Below are positions 6,383 through 6,503 of a stretch of DNA of 6,503 nt, piece by piece (the stretch's first letter is position 1; each line of letters starts with the position of its first letter). The DNA is from Deltaproteobacteria bacterium (lineage in GTDB: Bacteria > Bdellovibrionota_C > UBA2361 > JAAYZI01): the NCBI GenBank assembly GCA_012514925.1, contig JAAYZI010000232.1, positions 1 to 6,503 of the forward strand. Reading direction: 5' to 3'. Below the pieces are notes generated by a model that was given only the letters and a program-made list of their open reading frames with translations, searched no databases and was not told the origin of the DNA. The position numbers and the translations under genes were made by a program.

Positions 6383-6503
6383 TTTACTTTCTCTGGAGAA
6401 AGTGAAGTTTTATCACTCACGATTCCGCGTTACCGTCAGGCATCACCAGCCATCACCAGAAAGGCTTTGCTAACCTGGGCTTTTATTAAACCTTGTCACA
6501 TAT
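6383..6503 (+). repeat. Repeat family copy B, cut by the window end
   Basis: The palindrome ACTTTCTCTGGAGAAAGT (6386-6403) is followed by GTTTTATCACTCACG, ATTCCGCG (6422-6429), TTACCGTCAG, a tandem pair of CATCACCAG (6441-6449 and 6451-6459), and then the 51 bases shared exactly with copy A up to the last base of the window. The final 13 bases match the first half of the left hairpin arm, so a second hairpin probably continues outside. The offset between copies is 223 bases at the palindrome and 247 at the shared tail. Confidence 0.9.

Larger units (their letters stand above)
6110..6503. other. Gene-free right end with direct repeats and a long hairpin
   Basis: No credible gene is seen in these 394 bases. 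The two short open frames (6073-6273 and 6288-6473) run across the repeats, resemble no family I recognise, and one overlaps the end of the kinase. The region contains two direct copies of a repeat (A and B) and a 26-bp-arm hairpin between them, listed separately. No standard terminator (GC stem plus T-run) is visible after the kinase stop at 6109. Confidence 0.7.

Noticed and set aside
6073..6473. Open frames at 6073-6273 and 6288-6473 as small genes
   Set aside because: They run through the direct repeats and hairpin, the first overlaps the kinase end, they have no good ribosome site and no recognisable protein features.
6160..6503. CRISPR array
   Set aside because: Only two copies of a long repeat with a period of about 223-247 bases, indels inside the repeat, and no regular short spacers.

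Overview
The window is a bacterial signalling and regulation locus. The organism cannot be named from this sequence. The coding DNA is of roughly middling GC content, three of the five gene starts have clear Shine-Dalgarno sequences, and there is a sigma-54 activator and an exported TPR protein. This suggests a Gram-negative-type bacterium that uses sigma-54, for example a proteobacterium-like or PVC/Omnitrophota-like lineage; that placement is only a guess.

Left block, bases 1-3278, all on the minus strand. In transcription order it holds a FleQ/FlrA-like sigma-54 activator (3278-2163), a secreted or periplasmic TPR protein (2146-1253), a soluble NtrB/FlrB-type histidine kinase (1172-327), and the receiver domain of an NtrC/FlrC-type response regulator cut by the window edge (305-1). 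The gaps are 16, 80 and 21 bases, so this is very probably one operon. The order activator, kinase, regulator matches the fleQ-fleSR / flrA-flrBC layout of flagellar hierarchies, with a TPR gene inserted. A flagellar role is inferred, because no flagellar structural gene is visible.

Middle, 3279-4033: a 755-base divergent intergenic region, AT-rich in its centre. It has no convincing gene but several palindromes, including one minus-strand copy of a repeat family found again at the right end. A 12-bp perfect inverted repeat begins here and straddles the start codon of the next gene.

Right block, plus strand: a soluble hybrid histidine kinase of 691 residues (PAS, GAF, HisKA, HATPase, receiver; 4034-6109). 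It is followed by 394 bases without a credible gene. That stretch holds two direct copies of the repeat, each carrying the same 18-bp palindrome, and a long imperfect hairpin (26-bp arms, 24 pairs). The second copy runs off the window exactly where the hairpin arm begins.

The best candidates for something undescribed are this palindrome-plus-hairpin repeat family, which brackets the hybrid kinase in inverted orientation, and the inverted repeat around the kinase start codon. The genes belong to known families.
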